DNA of 64,000 bases from an uncultured Opitutia bacterium (GTDB lineage Bacteria; Verrucomicrobiota; Verrucomicrobiia; Opitutales; Opitutaceae), in assembly GCA_903855985.1 (NCBI GenBank), contig CAIOAO010000011.1, positions 1-64,000 of the forward strand. Direction: 5' to 3'. The stretch's first letter is position 1; the number at the start of each line of letters is the position of its first letter. This document shows positions 1 to 8,957 of the stretch, one piece after another. Under the pieces are notes generated by a model. That model was not told the DNA's origin, did not search any database, and saw nothing but the letters and a program-made list of their open reading frames with translations. A program made the position numbers and the translations under genes.

Positions 1-968
1 ATCACGTCAGGGTCCATACGGAGGTAGCAGCGCAGGGCGCGGGCGAAGGTCAGGCCGATGGCGCGGCTCATCTGCATCTGGTTGATGCCGGGAAGGGTGT
101 ACTCGATCGGGTCCTCGGCCGTCTGGATGTTGACGTCAGGGGTGTTCACCTCGCCGAGCGCGGAGTACAGCGTCATGGACTTGCCGGAGCCGGTCGGGCC
201 GCAGTGCAGGATCATGCCGTAGGGCTGGCGGATGCACTCGCGGTAGCGGGCGAGATTTTCCTCGGAAAAGCCCAGGGCCGGGAGGGGCAGGGTGGACTTC
301 TGCTTGTCCAGGATACGCATGACCACCTTCTCGCCGTAATTCATCGGGCCGGTGGCCACGCGCAGGTCGATGTCGATGTTCTTCTTCGTGTACTTCTTGA
401 AGACGATGCGTCCGTCCTGCGGCAGCCGGCGCTCCGAGATGTCCAGGTTGCACATGATCTTGATGCGCGTAACCATGGAGTTCGCGGCCAGTTTCGGCAG
501 GCGGAGCTTTTCCTGGCAGAGACCGTCAATGCGGTAGCGGATCAGCAGGTCCTTTTCCATCGGCTCGATATGGATGTCGGACGCGCCGGAGACGTAGGCA
601 TCCTCGATGATGCGGTTCGTCAGCTGGATGATGGGGGCGGAGTCCTCCTTCTCGAGGTCGGCGGCGGCGATGTCCGTCGTGGCCGCGTCGGTGTTGTAGG
701 TGGAGCTGATGACCTCGACGACGGAGCCGACGTCCACGGCATCGGGGCTGGCCGGCTTGGTGTTGAAGAATTTCTTGAGCAGGGCCTCGAACAGGGTGGC
801 GGAGACCACGCGGACCTCCTCGATGCTCATCTCGGTGGCCTGCGTGAAGGACTCGCGCTTGGCGTAGTCGAGCGGGTTGCTCATCAGCACGGCCACGGAG
901 TTCGGGCTGCAGCGCTTGTGGGGGAAGATGCCCTCGCGCCGGATGAGGGCGTCGCCGATGACCTCGAG
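1..968 (-). CDS. PilB/GspE-type assembly ATPase, portion after an in-frame amber; C-terminus off window
   Basis: This is the hexameric ATPase that powers type IV pilus or type II secretion assembly at the inner membrane. Reading the minus strand directly after the TAG at 971-969, the frame stays open to the window edge. It shows the second half of an N-terminal MshEN-like domain (RREGIFPHKR, then MSNPLDYAKRESF), a GspE N-lobe (SDIHIEPMEKDLLIRYRIDG), Walker A GPTGSGKS near 201-178, and the following AEDPIEYTLPGINQ Asp-box region. No good start exists after the amber: the first ATG (884-882) lies inside the MshEN fold, so a protein begun there would lack part of that domain. The same frame continues upstream into the GAF protein, so 1-1643 is best read as one interrupted gene. 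The C-terminal half is outside the window. Confidence 0.8.
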
Positions 969-1643
969 CTATTTGTCATCCACCTCGACCTCCTCGATCT
1001 TGGTGACGAGGGGCAGGTCGGTGAGCTTGGCGATGAACTTCGCGGTGTCGTCGGCGCTGAGCTCGAACTTGGGGTCCAGCATGCGCTGGAGCAGTGCGGC
1101 GGAATACTCGGCCACTTCCTTCAGCAGCAGGAGGTCCTTGTCGGTGAATTCGCCATCGGTGCCGGCGGTGTGCTCCTTGTTCAGCACCTGGATGGCGCCG
1201 ATGACCTTGCCGTTGCTCTTCAGCGGCACGGTGAGCATCGAGCGGACCTCGAAGCCCGTGCTCTTGGCCATGGACGACATGAACGGCGCCTGGCTGTCGG
1301 AGTTGCGGTAAAAGACCGGCTCAGACGTGCTGATGACCTTGCCGACGACGCCGGTGCCGAGCGGCAGGCGCAGGGCGAGCAGCTTGGTGGTGGTTTCCTT
1401 GAGCTTCAGTTCCAGCTCGGGGTCCTTGGCCCACAGGGTGGGTGAGTAGTAAATGTGCCGGAAGGTGATCTCGTTGCCCTCGACGATGTAAAACGTCATC
1501 GACTGGGACTGCAGGGCCTCGACGACCTTCGAGGCCGTGAGCTCGATGACCGAGTCCAGATCCTCGCGGCTGGGCGCCGCCTTCGAGATAATCTTGATCA
1601 GCAGGGAACGCCGCAGGGTACCGGCAATGTTGGGTGTGGCCAT
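969..1643 (-). CDS. GAF-domain N-terminal part of the pilus ATPase, ended by an in-frame TAG
   Basis: 224 codons starting MATPNIAGTLRRSLL. After a short N-terminal helix comes a GAF sensor domain (about residues 30-185): GTGVVGKVISTSEP, then a long stretch ending VIGAIQVLNKEH and DKDLLLLKEVAEY. The last 35 residues (DTAKFIAKLTDLPLVTKIEE) match the first half of an MshEN/T2SSE_N domain, which is completed in frame beyond the stop codon. A stand-alone GAF protein is therefore unlikely. The expected product is a GAF-MshEN-GspE fusion in which a sensory domain would modulate pilus or secretion ATPase activity; that role is inference. TAG is one base from GAG (Glu), which would suit the acidic context. 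The start has no clear Shine-Dalgarno sequence. The gene is divergent from yraN with about 94 bases between them. Confidence 0.8.
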   Translation of the reverse strand: MATPNIAGTLRRSLLIKIISKAAPSREDLDSVIELTASKVVEALQSQSMTFYIVEGNEITFRHIYYSPTLWAKDPELELKLKETTTKLLALRLPLGTGVVGKVISTSEPVFYRNSDSQAPFMSSMAKSTGFEVRSMLTVPLKSNGKVIGAIQVLNKEHTAGTDGEFTDKDLLLLKEVAEYSAALLQRMLDPKFELSADDTAKFIAKLTDLPLVTKIEEVEVDDK

Positions 1644-1737
1644 GAGGTGGGGCGCGTCGGGATGCGAATCTGGAATTGTCAGCGAAGGCCCGGTCCCGCA
1701 ATGAGAAAGAAAGCCCGCAGCGCGGATAGACCCCACC

Positions 1738-2175
1738 ATGTTCGACTGGTTCAAGCGACTCCTCCTCCGGCGTGAGCCCGCCGCCGGTTCGCGCGGCGAG
1801 ACCGGCGAGCGGCTTGCGGCGGAATTCCTGCGGCGCGAGCGCGGTTTCAGCGTGGTGGTGCGCAACTGGCGCTCACCCCGCGACCGGCGGGCGGAACTGG
1901 ACCTCGTCTGCCGGGATGGCGAGGTGCTGGTGTTTGTCGAGGTGAAGACCCGCACGGCCGGCACCCTGGTCCCCGGCTACTACGCCGTTGACCGGCGCAA
2001 GAAACGGGCCCTGTTGCGGGCCTGCGGCGCGTATCTCGAGCTGCTGGCGGTGCGCCCGCGGACGTTCCGGCTCGATGTGGTGGAGGTCGCGCTGCCGGCG
2101 GACGGGGCGGAGGGGGCGCCGGAGGTCCGGCACTTTGCGAATGTGCCCCTGTTTCCGAGACACTATCGCGGATGA
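1738..2175 (+). CDS. yraN: YraN family (UPF0102) nuclease-fold protein
   Basis: A 145-residue protein with the restriction-endonuclease-like core typical of YraN/UPF0102. GERLAAEFLRRERGF is the opening helix. RRAELDLVCRDGEVLVFVEV followed by KTR gives the E...D...ExK active-site pattern, and a C-terminal strand carries FRLDVVEVAL. The family is widespread and predicted to be a Holliday-junction or DNA-processing nuclease, but its cellular role is not settled. Length is near the usual 110-130 plus a short N-terminal extension. It precedes zwf by 51 bases on the same strand with no evident functional link. Confidence 0.85.
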   Translation: MFDWFKRLLLRREPAAGSRGETGERLAAEFLRRERGFSVVVRNWRSPRDRRAELDLVCRDGEVLVFVEVKTRTAGTLVPGYYAVDRRKKRALLRACGAYLELLAVRPRTFRLDVVEVALPADGAEGAPEVRHFANVPLFPRHYRG

Positions 2176-2226
2176 CCAGCATTTCCCTTGCGCGCGGGGC
2201 GGGGGTGAGGAGGATTCCCCCCCGTC

Positions 2227-3765
2227 ATGGCCGACCTTTCGCGTCACCCGTTCCTGCAGGGGCTCAGCAAGCATCGCGGCGCACCGCCGACGGTGGTCGT
2301 CATCTTCGGCGCCTCGGGTGACCTCACCGCCCGCAAGCTCATCCCTGCCGTCTACAACCTTGGCGTGGACAACCTGCTGCCGGCGGACTTCTACCTCGTG
2401 GGCTACGGCCGCAAGGCGATCCCCGACGCTGAGTTTCGCACCCTCGCGGCCGACGCCATCAAGGAGTTTTCCCGCCGCGAGCTGAATCAGGATTCCTGGG
2501 CCCGCATCGCCGCCCACACCAGCTACGTGGCCGGCGGGTACGACGACAAGGCCGCCTTCGACCGGCTCGCGGCGCACATCGCGTCGATCGAGAAATCCAT
2601 CGGCCGCGAGGTGCAGACGCTGTTCTACATCTCCACGCCGCCGTCCGTCTTCGAGCCCATCCTGCTCAACCTCGGCGCCTCCGGCCTCGCCGCCAAGTAC
2701 ATCGGGCAGGCGCACCACGCCAAGGTGATCATCGAAAAACCCTTCGGCCACGACCTCGCGTCGGCGCAGCAGCTCAACGCCACGCTCCGCCGCGTGTTCG
2801 AGGAGTACCAGGTTTACCGGATCGACCACTACCTCGGGAAGGAGACCGTGCAGGACCTGCTCGTGCAGCGTTTCTCCAACGCCATCTTCGAGCCGCTCTG
2901 GAACCGCAACTTCATCGACAGCGTCCAGATCACCGTGGCCGAGGAGGTCGGCGTCGGCACGCGCGGCGGGTATTACGAGCAGAGCGGCTGCCTGCGGGAC
3001 ATGATCCAGAATCACACGATGCAGCTGCTCGCCCTCACCGCGATGGAGCCGCCGGTCGCCTACGAGGCCGAGGCCATCCGCGATGAGAAGGTGAAGGTCC
3101 TCAAGGCCATCCAGCCGCTCAACCTCGGGCCCGGCGGCGATGTCGCCCGCGCCCAGTACGCCGCCGGCATGATGGCCGGCAAGTCGGTCCCGGGCTACCT
3201 GCAGGAGGAGGGCATCACGCCGCAGTCCGCCACCGAGACGTACGCGGCGATCCGGCTCTCGATCAACAACTGGCGCTGGCAGGGAGTGCCGTTCTACCTG
3301 CGCTCCGGCAAGCGCATGGCCCGGCGGGTCTCGGAGATCGCGATCAACTTCAAGCCCGCGCCCGGCACGCTGTTCGCCGAAAGCAACCGCTTCAACCTCG
3401 CGGCCAACACGCTCTCGTTCCAGATCCAGCCCGACGAGGGCCTCAGCCTCATCCTCAACACCAAGATCCCCGGCCTGGAAACGCGCCTGCAGCCGGTGAA
3501 GATGAGCTTCCGCTACGCGACCACCTTCGGCTCCAACACGCCCGAGGCCTACGAGCGGCTCGTACTGGATGCGATGATCGGGGACGGCACGCTCTTCATC
3601 CGCGGCGACGAGGCCGAGACCTCGTGGAAACTCTACACCCCGGTGCTCGAGGCCTGGGCCAAGGCCGGCCGGACCGGCCTCGACAGCTATGCCGCCGGCT
3701 CGTGGGGTCCGCCCAGCAGCGACGCGATTCTCGCCCAGAACAACCACGTCTGGCGCCAGCCGTAG
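2227..3765 (+). CDS. zwf: Glucose-6-phosphate 1-dehydrogenase
   Basis: Oxidises glucose-6-phosphate to 6-phosphogluconolactone with NAD(P)+, the entry to the oxidative pentose phosphate and Entner-Doudoroff routes. At 512 residues it has normal length. The dinucleotide motif GASGDLTARK lies near residue 28, and the substrate-binding/catalytic motif RIDHYLGKETVQ lies near residue 198 (Lys and the conserved His region). The C-terminal domain contains LRSGKRMARR and FRYATTFG, as in the family. The start follows a GT-rich stretch and fits the family N-terminus. An OpcA-like gene begins 5 bases after the stop, so the two are almost certainly co-transcribed. Confidence 0.97.
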   Translation: MADLSRHPFLQGLSKHRGAPPTVVVIFGASGDLTARKLIPAVYNLGVDNLLPADFYLVGYGRKAIPDAEFRTLAADAIKEFSRRELNQDSWARIAAHTSYVAGGYDDKAAFDRLAAHIASIEKSIGREVQTLFYISTPPSVFEPILLNLGASGLAAKYIGQAHHAKVIIEKPFGHDLASAQQLNATLRRVFEEYQVYRIDHYLGKETVQDLLVQRFSNAIFEPLWNRNFIDSVQITVAEEVGVGTRGGYYEQSGCLRDMIQNHTMQLLALTAMEPPVAYEAEAIRDEKVKVLKAIQPLNLGPGGDVARAQYAAGMMAGKSVPGYLQEEGITPQSATETYAAIRLSINNWRWQGVPFYLRSGKRMARRVSEIAINFKPAPGTLFAESNRFNLAANTLSFQIQPDEGLSLILNTKIPGLETRLQPVKMSFRYATTFGSNTPEAYERLVLDAMIGDGTLFIRGDEAETSWKLYTPVLEAWAKAGRTGLDSYAAGSWGPPSSDAILAQNNHVWRQP

Positions 3766-3770
3766 CCGCC

Positions 3771-4757
3771 ATGCCGGATATCTTCAACGCGCTGCCCGGC
3801 ATCGAGGTGCCTGTCGGGGCGATTGCGAAAAGCCTCGGCCAGATGTGGGCGGACACCGCCGCCGCGGGCCGCGCCGCGCCGGCGTCGGAGGACGCGAAGG
3901 CGACACAGGTCAACTTCGTGCTCCATCTCGGTTTCGTGACCACCCCGGAGGACGCCGTCGCCCAGTTCCGGACCGCCGTGGAGTTTTCGAAGCGTTACCC
4001 GAGCCGGGTGGTGGTGCTGTGCCCGCTGGCCGAGGAGACGGCCAGCATGGACATGCGGGCCAAGATCTACGGCGAGTGCCACCTCGGCAAATCGAAGAGC
4101 GACAAGCGCTGCGTCGAGTTCGTGATGCTGAGCTACCCGCGCAGCGCGCGTCAGTTCCTGGAAAACCAGGTGTCCATCTGCCTCTCGACCGACCTGCCGA
4201 TGTATTACTGGGCGCACCGGTTCTCGGCCAGCGTGAAGCTCGCGGATTACAACTACCTCCTGACCCGCGCGCAGCGCGTGCTGCTGGACAGTGCCATCGC
4301 CCCGCCCGACGCGATGACGTATCCCTGGCCGCGGCCGGAGACGCTGCGGGACCTCGTGCACTCGCGGCTGCTGCCGATCCGGCAGAGTCTCGGCCAGTTT
4401 CTCAGCCGCTACCCGATGTCCGCGCTGTGCGAGGAGCTGCAAACCGTGGCGTTGGCCCACGATGCCGCGCACCCGGCCGAGGGCCGCGTGCTGCTGGCGT
4501 GGCTGAAGGAGCGCCTCGGCCAATGCGGGAGCAATCAGGCGACATTTTCCCTGGAGCAGCTCCCGGCGGACCAGCCGGGCAGTTTCACCCTCGTTTTCAC
4601 GTATGCGGGGGGAAAGAAGGCTTTCTCCTGGTCGGGTGACCTCGCGCGCGGCACCGCGCACTTTGAGGCGGACTTCGGCACCGGTCGCACGTCACTCCCT
4701 GCGGCCATCAGCCTGCTCGCCCCCGAGGCGGCGCTGAGCGAGGCGATGTTTTTTTAA
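3771..4757 (+). CDS. OpcA-like glucose-6-phosphate dehydrogenase assembly protein
   Basis: 328 residues beginning MPDIFNALPGIEVPVGAIAK. It resembles the OpcA family, the allosteric/assembly partner of G6PDH best known from cyanobacteria and actinobacteria. Supporting features are RVVVLCPLAEE, KIYGECHLGKS, the central STDLPMYYWAHRFS (the DLP-x-x-W region diagnostic of OpcA) and its position 5 bases downstream of zwf, where opcA normally sits. The N-terminal 45 residues are lineage-specific. The protein likely tunes G6PDH redox or oligomeric state in the cytoplasm. I assign the family from motif pattern and synteny rather than a profile hit, so the exact regulatory behaviour is inference. The last codons run through a T6 stretch just before the stop. 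Confidence 0.85.
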   Translation: MPDIFNALPGIEVPVGAIAKSLGQMWADTAAAGRAAPASEDAKATQVNFVLHLGFVTTPEDAVAQFRTAVEFSKRYPSRVVVLCPLAEETASMDMRAKIYGECHLGKSKSDKRCVEFVMLSYPRSARQFLENQVSICLSTDLPMYYWAHRFSASVKLADYNYLLTRAQRVLLDSAIAPPDAMTYPWPRPETLRDLVHSRLLPIRQSLGQFLSRYPMSALCEELQTVALAHDAAHPAEGRVLLAWLKERLGQCGSNQATFSLEQLPADQPGSFTLVFTYAGGKKAFSWSGDLARGTAHFEADFGTGRTSLPAAISLLAPEAALSEAMFF

Positions 4758-4846
4758 GGCCGGATCGCGGCAGCGCCGAGTGGCCGAATTACCGGCAAGG
4801 TTCGGCTCAGCGCTTCCGCTCCTCCGCGTTTCCGCGATCGGTTTGC

Positions 4847-6124
4847 TCAGGGCTTAGGGGCTTCGAGCAATGCTCCCAGTGCTTCGCCCAGTAATTCCGC
4901 GGTAGGCCGCGCGTCCCCGGGCGTGCGCTGCAGCCAGGGCAGGTCCTGACCCTGGATGACCTCGCGCGCGAGACACTCGGCGGCGTGCTGGGCCTGATCC
5001 TGATCCGGCTGGGCGACGGAGGGCAGGATCACGAGGCAGTCCCAGTTCGGCGGGTTGAAGCTGAGCGACCAGTTCATGATCCAGGTATAGCTGTGGAAGA
5101 ATTCATCCTCACTGGCCGCACCGGCATCGGCCGGGACGGCCAGGACGTAGAGATCCGGGCGGGTCAGGTTCGGTTGCTCCCGAAATTTCGCCCAGCCCAG
5201 CGCCTTGGCCTGGGCCTCAATCAGGGCGAGGGATTTACCGGTGGCGTCCCAGGTGGTGACCTCGATTTGGGCGCCCGGATAGAGTTTTTGCAGGGCTGGT
5301 CCGACCAGGGCGTCGTAGGGTTTCATCGCGATGATTCTTACGGTTTCCTTCGCCTGCAATCGCGCCAGCACCCGGGGCAGGCCGGGCTGAAGGACGGGCA
5401 GTTCGGCGAGGGACACGCGCTGGCCGGTCATGGTCCGGACGGCTTCCGCGGCCAGCAACTTGTGGCCGCGCAGGTTGGGGTGGATGGAGTCGCTCATGAT
5501 TCCGAGCCAGGCACGGTGGTCCGTGGTCTGGACGGACTGGAAGGCGCGAAAGATATCCGTCACGGGCACCGCCAGCTCCTGGCCCACCTCGCGGGTGATT
5601 TGTGCGTAGGCCGCCACTTTCTCCGGGGGCCGCTTGCCGTCCCCGGCGGAAACCAGATTCGGTGTCATCAGGACGACCTCGGCTCCGACTTGCCGGGAAC
5701 GTTGCACGATTTGCCGGAGATTGGCGCGAAAATCGTCCGGGGAAACGCGCGTCACATCGTTCAAGCCGAACATGGCGATCACCAGCTGGGGCCGGTGACG
5801 GAGGACATCGTCCGCCATGCGCGGCAACGCATCAGCCGTGCTGTTGCCGCTGATGCCGGCGTTGATCATTTCGAGGCGGGCGCGGGGGTAGAGCCGCTGC
5901 AGGGCGATGCCCACGAGGTCACACCAGGCGCGGCGGTTGCCGGTGTGGTAATAAACGCCCGTGACGCTGTCGCCGAAACAGACGATGCGGACCTGCTGGC
6001 CGGTCTCGAGCAAGTGGCCGGTGCGCAACGGATTGGCGGGAGAATCAGGGGCGATTCCATTGGCTGGGAGACTGCCCAGCGCCAGACACAGCCAAATGGA
6101 TCCAAGCATCAGTGGACGTTTCAC
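4847..6124 (-). CDS. Secreted SGNH/GDSL-type hydrolase with a second, degenerate SGNH-like half
   Basis: Probable start is GTG at 6124 (VKRPLMLGSIWLCLALGS...), which gives a signal peptide cleaved near SLPANG; ATG at 6109 is an alternative, and the frame is open further upstream to 6235. The first half carries SGNH blocks: FGDSVTGVYYHTG (block I Ser), GISGNSTADAL (block II), MFGLNDVTR (block III, GxND) and SDSIHPNLRG (block V, DxxH). This is a lipase/esterase-like hydrolase, probably acting on cell-surface or environmental ester substrates. The second half (about residues 255-425) looks like another alpha/beta SGNH-like fold (VRIIAMKPYDALVGPALQ, DLYVLAVPAD, WIMNWSLSFNP) without the GDS nucleophile. 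Its role is unknown. The gene is flanked by convergent opcA and a phospholipase D gene. Confidence 0.75.
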   Translation of the reverse strand: MKRPLMLGSIWLCLALGSLPANGIAPDSPANPLRTGHLLETGQQVRIVCFGDSVTGVYYHTGNRRAWCDLVGIALQRLYPRARLEMINAGISGNSTADALPRMADDVLRHRPQLVIAMFGLNDVTRVSPDDFRANLRQIVQRSRQVGAEVVLMTPNLVSAGDGKRPPEKVAAYAQITREVGQELAVPVTDIFRAFQSVQTTDHRAWLGIMSDSIHPNLRGHKLLAAEAVRTMTGQRVSLAELPVLQPGLPRVLARLQAKETVRIIAMKPYDALVGPALQKLYPGAQIEVTTWDATGKSLALIEAQAKALGWAKFREQPNLTRPDLYVLAVPADAGAASEDEFFHSYTWIMNWSLSFNPPNWDCLVILPSVAQPDQDQAQHAAECLAREVIQGQDLPWLQRTPGDARPTAELLGEALGALLEAPKP

Positions 6125-6254
6125 CGTTGGAAACCTAACGCCGGGCGTCCGCTTTCCAAGGTGGATCGCGGAAGCGGGAGTGGACTGGATTTCGGAGAGA
6201 ACCGAGGCTCGGTTCCGTAATTCCACTCCCGGCATTTTCCCTCAGAGGATGGAT

Positions 6255-7400
6255 TCAGGAGATCCCGCGCAGGGCCCGGCGCACGAGCCAGGGGTCGATC
6301 TTGGTGAAGAAAAAAACCGCCCAGTGGCCGCGGAGGCGGGTCAGCCAGCTCCGGCTGTTGCGCCAGTCCTCCCGGGTGACCTGGACCGACTGGTTCTGGT
6401 CGGCGGTGAAGGTCGCCCGGGCCTCGGCGGCGAGGCGCGCGTCCTCGACGCGGACCATCACCTCGTAGTTGATGCCGAAGGAACGGATGTCGAGGTTGGC
6501 GGAGCCGACGAACACCACGTTATCCACGATGGCCAGCTTCGCGTGCAGGATCTGCGGCTGGTACTCGTAAATCTTCACGCCGGCGCGGAGCAGCGCGCCG
6601 TAGAGCGCGCGGGCGGCGGTCTGGGCGATTGGCACGTCGGATTTCCCGGCGAGAATTAACTCCACGTTGCCGCCGCGGCGGGCGACGCGCCGGAGGGCCC
6701 GGCGCAGGCGGAAATTGGGGACAAAATAGCCGGAGATGAGCTGCACGTTTTTCGCCCCCCGCAGGGCCTGCCGCAGGCTCACACCAAAGGGATTGCGCAG
6801 CAGCCGCGGCGCGCCGAGCAGGACCGGTCCGCGCGGATGGCGGGGATGCGCGCGGTGCAGGGGCCGGCGGATGCGGTGCAGCAGCCGGTGCTGCAGGTCG
6901 TAGGCGCGAAACATCCCGTCGAAGGCCGTGGCGAGCTGCTTGACGGCGTCCGGCCGGTGCAGTTCCCAGCCCAGGTCGCGCCAGCCCTGGGTCACGCCAT
7001 CACCGTTGTATTCGTCGGCGATGTTAAAGCCGCCGACAAACGCCACGGCGTCGTCAATCAGCAGCAGCTTGCGGTGGTTGCGAAAGAGGAAGCCGCGCAC
7101 AGAAAGGGGATTGAAAATCCGCACCACGCCGCCGGCCGCGACCAGGTCGGCCCAGTAGTCGGAGGGCAGCCCACCCGCGCCAAGGCCGTCAAGGAGGAGC
7201 TGGACGCGAACGCCGCGCTGCGCGGCCTGGGTCAGGGCGGTGCGGAAGCTTTCGCCGGACGCGTCGGCGTGGTAAATGTACATCTCGAAGCGAATCGAGT
7301 GCTTCGCCGCCGCGATTGCCGGCAGCATCCGGCGATAGGCCTCCGCGCCGGTGGGCAGCCAGCGGACGTCAGGAGGGCGATCGGAGGGAGGGGAGGCCAT
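6255..7400 (-). CDS. Cardiolipin synthase / phospholipase D family protein
   Basis: 381 residues with two HKD motifs: HRKLLLIDD near residue 107, followed by FVGGFNIADEY, and HAKLAIVDN near 285, followed by FVGSANLDIRSFGINYE. The pair, the spacing and the SANLD tail are those of bacterial cardiolipin synthases, which join two phosphatidylglycerols (or PG and another lipid) at the inner membrane. There is no N-terminal two-helix membrane anchor, so it resembles ClsB-type enzymes more than ClsA. Broader phospholipase D activity cannot be excluded. The N-terminus MASPPSDRPPDVRW is unstructured. It sits between the SGNH hydrolase and tyrS on the same strand, with 130 bases to the former. Confidence 0.88.
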   Translation of the reverse strand: MASPPSDRPPDVRWLPTGAEAYRRMLPAIAAAKHSIRFEMYIYHADASGESFRTALTQAAQRGVRVQLLLDGLGAGGLPSDYWADLVAAGGVVRIFNPLSVRGFLFRNHRKLLLIDDAVAFVGGFNIADEYNGDGVTQGWRDLGWELHRPDAVKQLATAFDGMFRAYDLQHRLLHRIRRPLHRAHPRHPRGPVLLGAPRLLRNPFGVSLRQALRGAKNVQLISGYFVPNFRLRRALRRVARRGGNVELILAGKSDVPIAQTAARALYGALLRAGVKIYEYQPQILHAKLAIVDNVVFVGSANLDIRSFGINYEVMVRVEDARLAAEARATFTADQNQSVQVTREDWRNSRSWLTRLRGHWAVFFFTKIDPWLVRRALRGIS

Positions 7401-7478
7401 GCGCTGACACTGACCGGGCCGGACGGCGGGGGTTGCCGGATAAAGGGAAGCGGCGGACCCGTGCGTCCCGGCGGCGGA

Positions 7479-8756
7479 TTACCTGACGTTGATCACGGCG
7501 TACGTCCGCTTGCCCTTGCGCAGGAGGACGTACTTGCCGAAGTGCAGGTCGGCGGTCGTGACGGCCCGCGCAACATCAGCGACGCGGACGTTGTTCAAAT
7601 TGATGCCACCGCCCTCGATATCCTTGCGCGCCTGCCCCTTGGAGGTGGCGAGACACGAGTGGACGAGCAGATCGGTCAGCGGCATGCCGGGCTCGGCGAG
7701 GGATGCCGGCGCGAGTTCCTTGGTGGGGATTTCGCCCACGACATCGTTGAAGAGCTCCTCGGTGACGCCATCGAGTGAGCCGCCAAAGAGAATTTCACTG
7801 GCCTTGATGGCGGCCGTGAGGGCGGCGGCGCCGTGAACCAAGGTGGTGAGCTCGCGGGCGAGGGCTTTTTGCGCGGCGCGGGCGCCGGGGTTGGCCTGCA
7901 TCCCGGCTTCGAGCGCGGAGATTTCCTCGTGGGAGAGGAACGTCAGCACCTTCAGGAGCTTGATGACGTCGGCGTCGTCGGCGTTGATGAAGAATTGATA
8001 GAAGCGGTAGGGTGACGTGCGCTTGGCATCGAGCCACACGGCACCGCTGGCGGATTTGCCGTATTTGGTGCCGTCGGCCTTGGTCAGCAGCGGGAAGGTC
8101 AGACCCCAGGCAGGTGCGCCGAGCTTTTTGCGGATCAAGTCGGTGCCCGCGGTGATGTTGCCCCACTGGTCGGTGGCGCCCACCTGCAGCTCGCAGTCCA
8201 GGTGGGTGCGCAGGTGCAGGAAATCATTCGCCTGCAGCAGCATGTAGCTGAATTCCGTGTAGCTGATGCCGCCCTCACCCTCGAGGCGCGAGCGCACGCT
8301 GTCCTTCGCCATCATCACGTTGACGGAAAAATGTTTTCCGACGTCCCGGAGGAATTCGAGGAAGCTCAACGGGGCGGTCCAGGTGGCGTTGTCCACCAGG
8401 CGCGCCGGATTGCCGGCCGCTTTGAAATCGAGGAAACGCGACAACTGCTCGCGAATGGCGGTGATGTTGTGGGCCACCTGCTCCGGAGTCTGCAGGTTGC
8501 GCTCATCGGACTTGCCGGACGGATCGCCGACCATGCCGGTGGCCCCGCCGGCGAGGGCGATGGGATGATGACCGGCGAGCTGGAAGCGGCGGAGGGCGAG
8601 CAGCGGGACGAGGTTGCCGACGTGGAGCGAGTCGGCGGTCGGGTCGAAGCCGCAATAGAGCGCGATCGGGCCCTCGGCCAGGCGCTGGGTCAGCGCCGCC
8701 GCGTCGGTGCAATCGGCATACAGGCCGCGCCACTGGAGGTCTTCGAGGATCGTCAT
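7479..8756 (-). CDS. tyrS: Tyrosyl-tRNA synthetase
   Basis: 425 residues starting MTILEDLQWRGLYADCTD, the usual TyrS opening. The class I signature HVGNLVPLLALRRF provides the HIGH-like motif, and KYGKSASGAVWLD the KMSKS-like loop. The tyrosine-binding ALYCGFDPTADSLH strand precedes them. The C-terminal S4 RNA-binding domain is visible as SLAEPGMPLTDLLVHS then GQARKDIEGGGINLNN. The frame is open upstream to 9443, but that extension overlaps the peroxiredoxin gene on the other strand and is not family-like, so ATG 8756 is chosen. It is divergent from the peroxiredoxin gene across 201 bases that must hold both promoters. Confidence 0.97.
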   Translation of the reverse strand: MTILEDLQWRGLYADCTDAAALTQRLAEGPIALYCGFDPTADSLHVGNLVPLLALRRFQLAGHHPIALAGGATGMVGDPSGKSDERNLQTPEQVAHNITAIREQLSRFLDFKAAGNPARLVDNATWTAPLSFLEFLRDVGKHFSVNVMMAKDSVRSRLEGEGGISYTEFSYMLLQANDFLHLRTHLDCELQVGATDQWGNITAGTDLIRKKLGAPAWGLTFPLLTKADGTKYGKSASGAVWLDAKRTSPYRFYQFFINADDADVIKLLKVLTFLSHEEISALEAGMQANPGARAAQKALARELTTLVHGAAALTAAIKASEILFGGSLDGVTEELFNDVVGEIPTKELAPASLAEPGMPLTDLLVHSCLATSKGQARKDIEGGGINLNNVRVADVARAVTTADLHFGKYVLLRKGKRTYAVINVR

Positions 8757-8957
8757 GGGGACGGGCGAGTAAACGCGGCGGGGGAGGAGCGGCGCAAAAC
8801 AAAACTTATGCCCGAGACGACGAAAATAGAATACCCGCTTCTTTTGGGAAAAACGGTTTGCCGCCGCGGCGCCGCGCGGTCTATTCCTTGCGTTCTGCCG
8901 TCGCGCCCGTTCCCGGGCCGCGAACCCAACCACAACCCTCGTCCAACCCTCCCCGCC

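Noticed and set aside
204..1445. A 413-codon plus-strand frame over the pilus ATPase region
   Set aside because: Repetitive Asp/Gly/Leu/Val-rich translation with no motif; the minus strand contains Walker A and GAF motifs in a continuous frame.
1873..3747. Long minus-strand frame antisense to zwf
   Set aside because: Shadow frame with no recognisable domain, opposite a textbook G6PDH.
8858..8887. TTGCCG and TATTCC as a sigma-70 promoter for the peroxiredoxin gene
   Set aside because: Spacing of 18 bases is acceptable, but GC-rich flanks and weak boxes make this no better than chance here; not listed as a feature.
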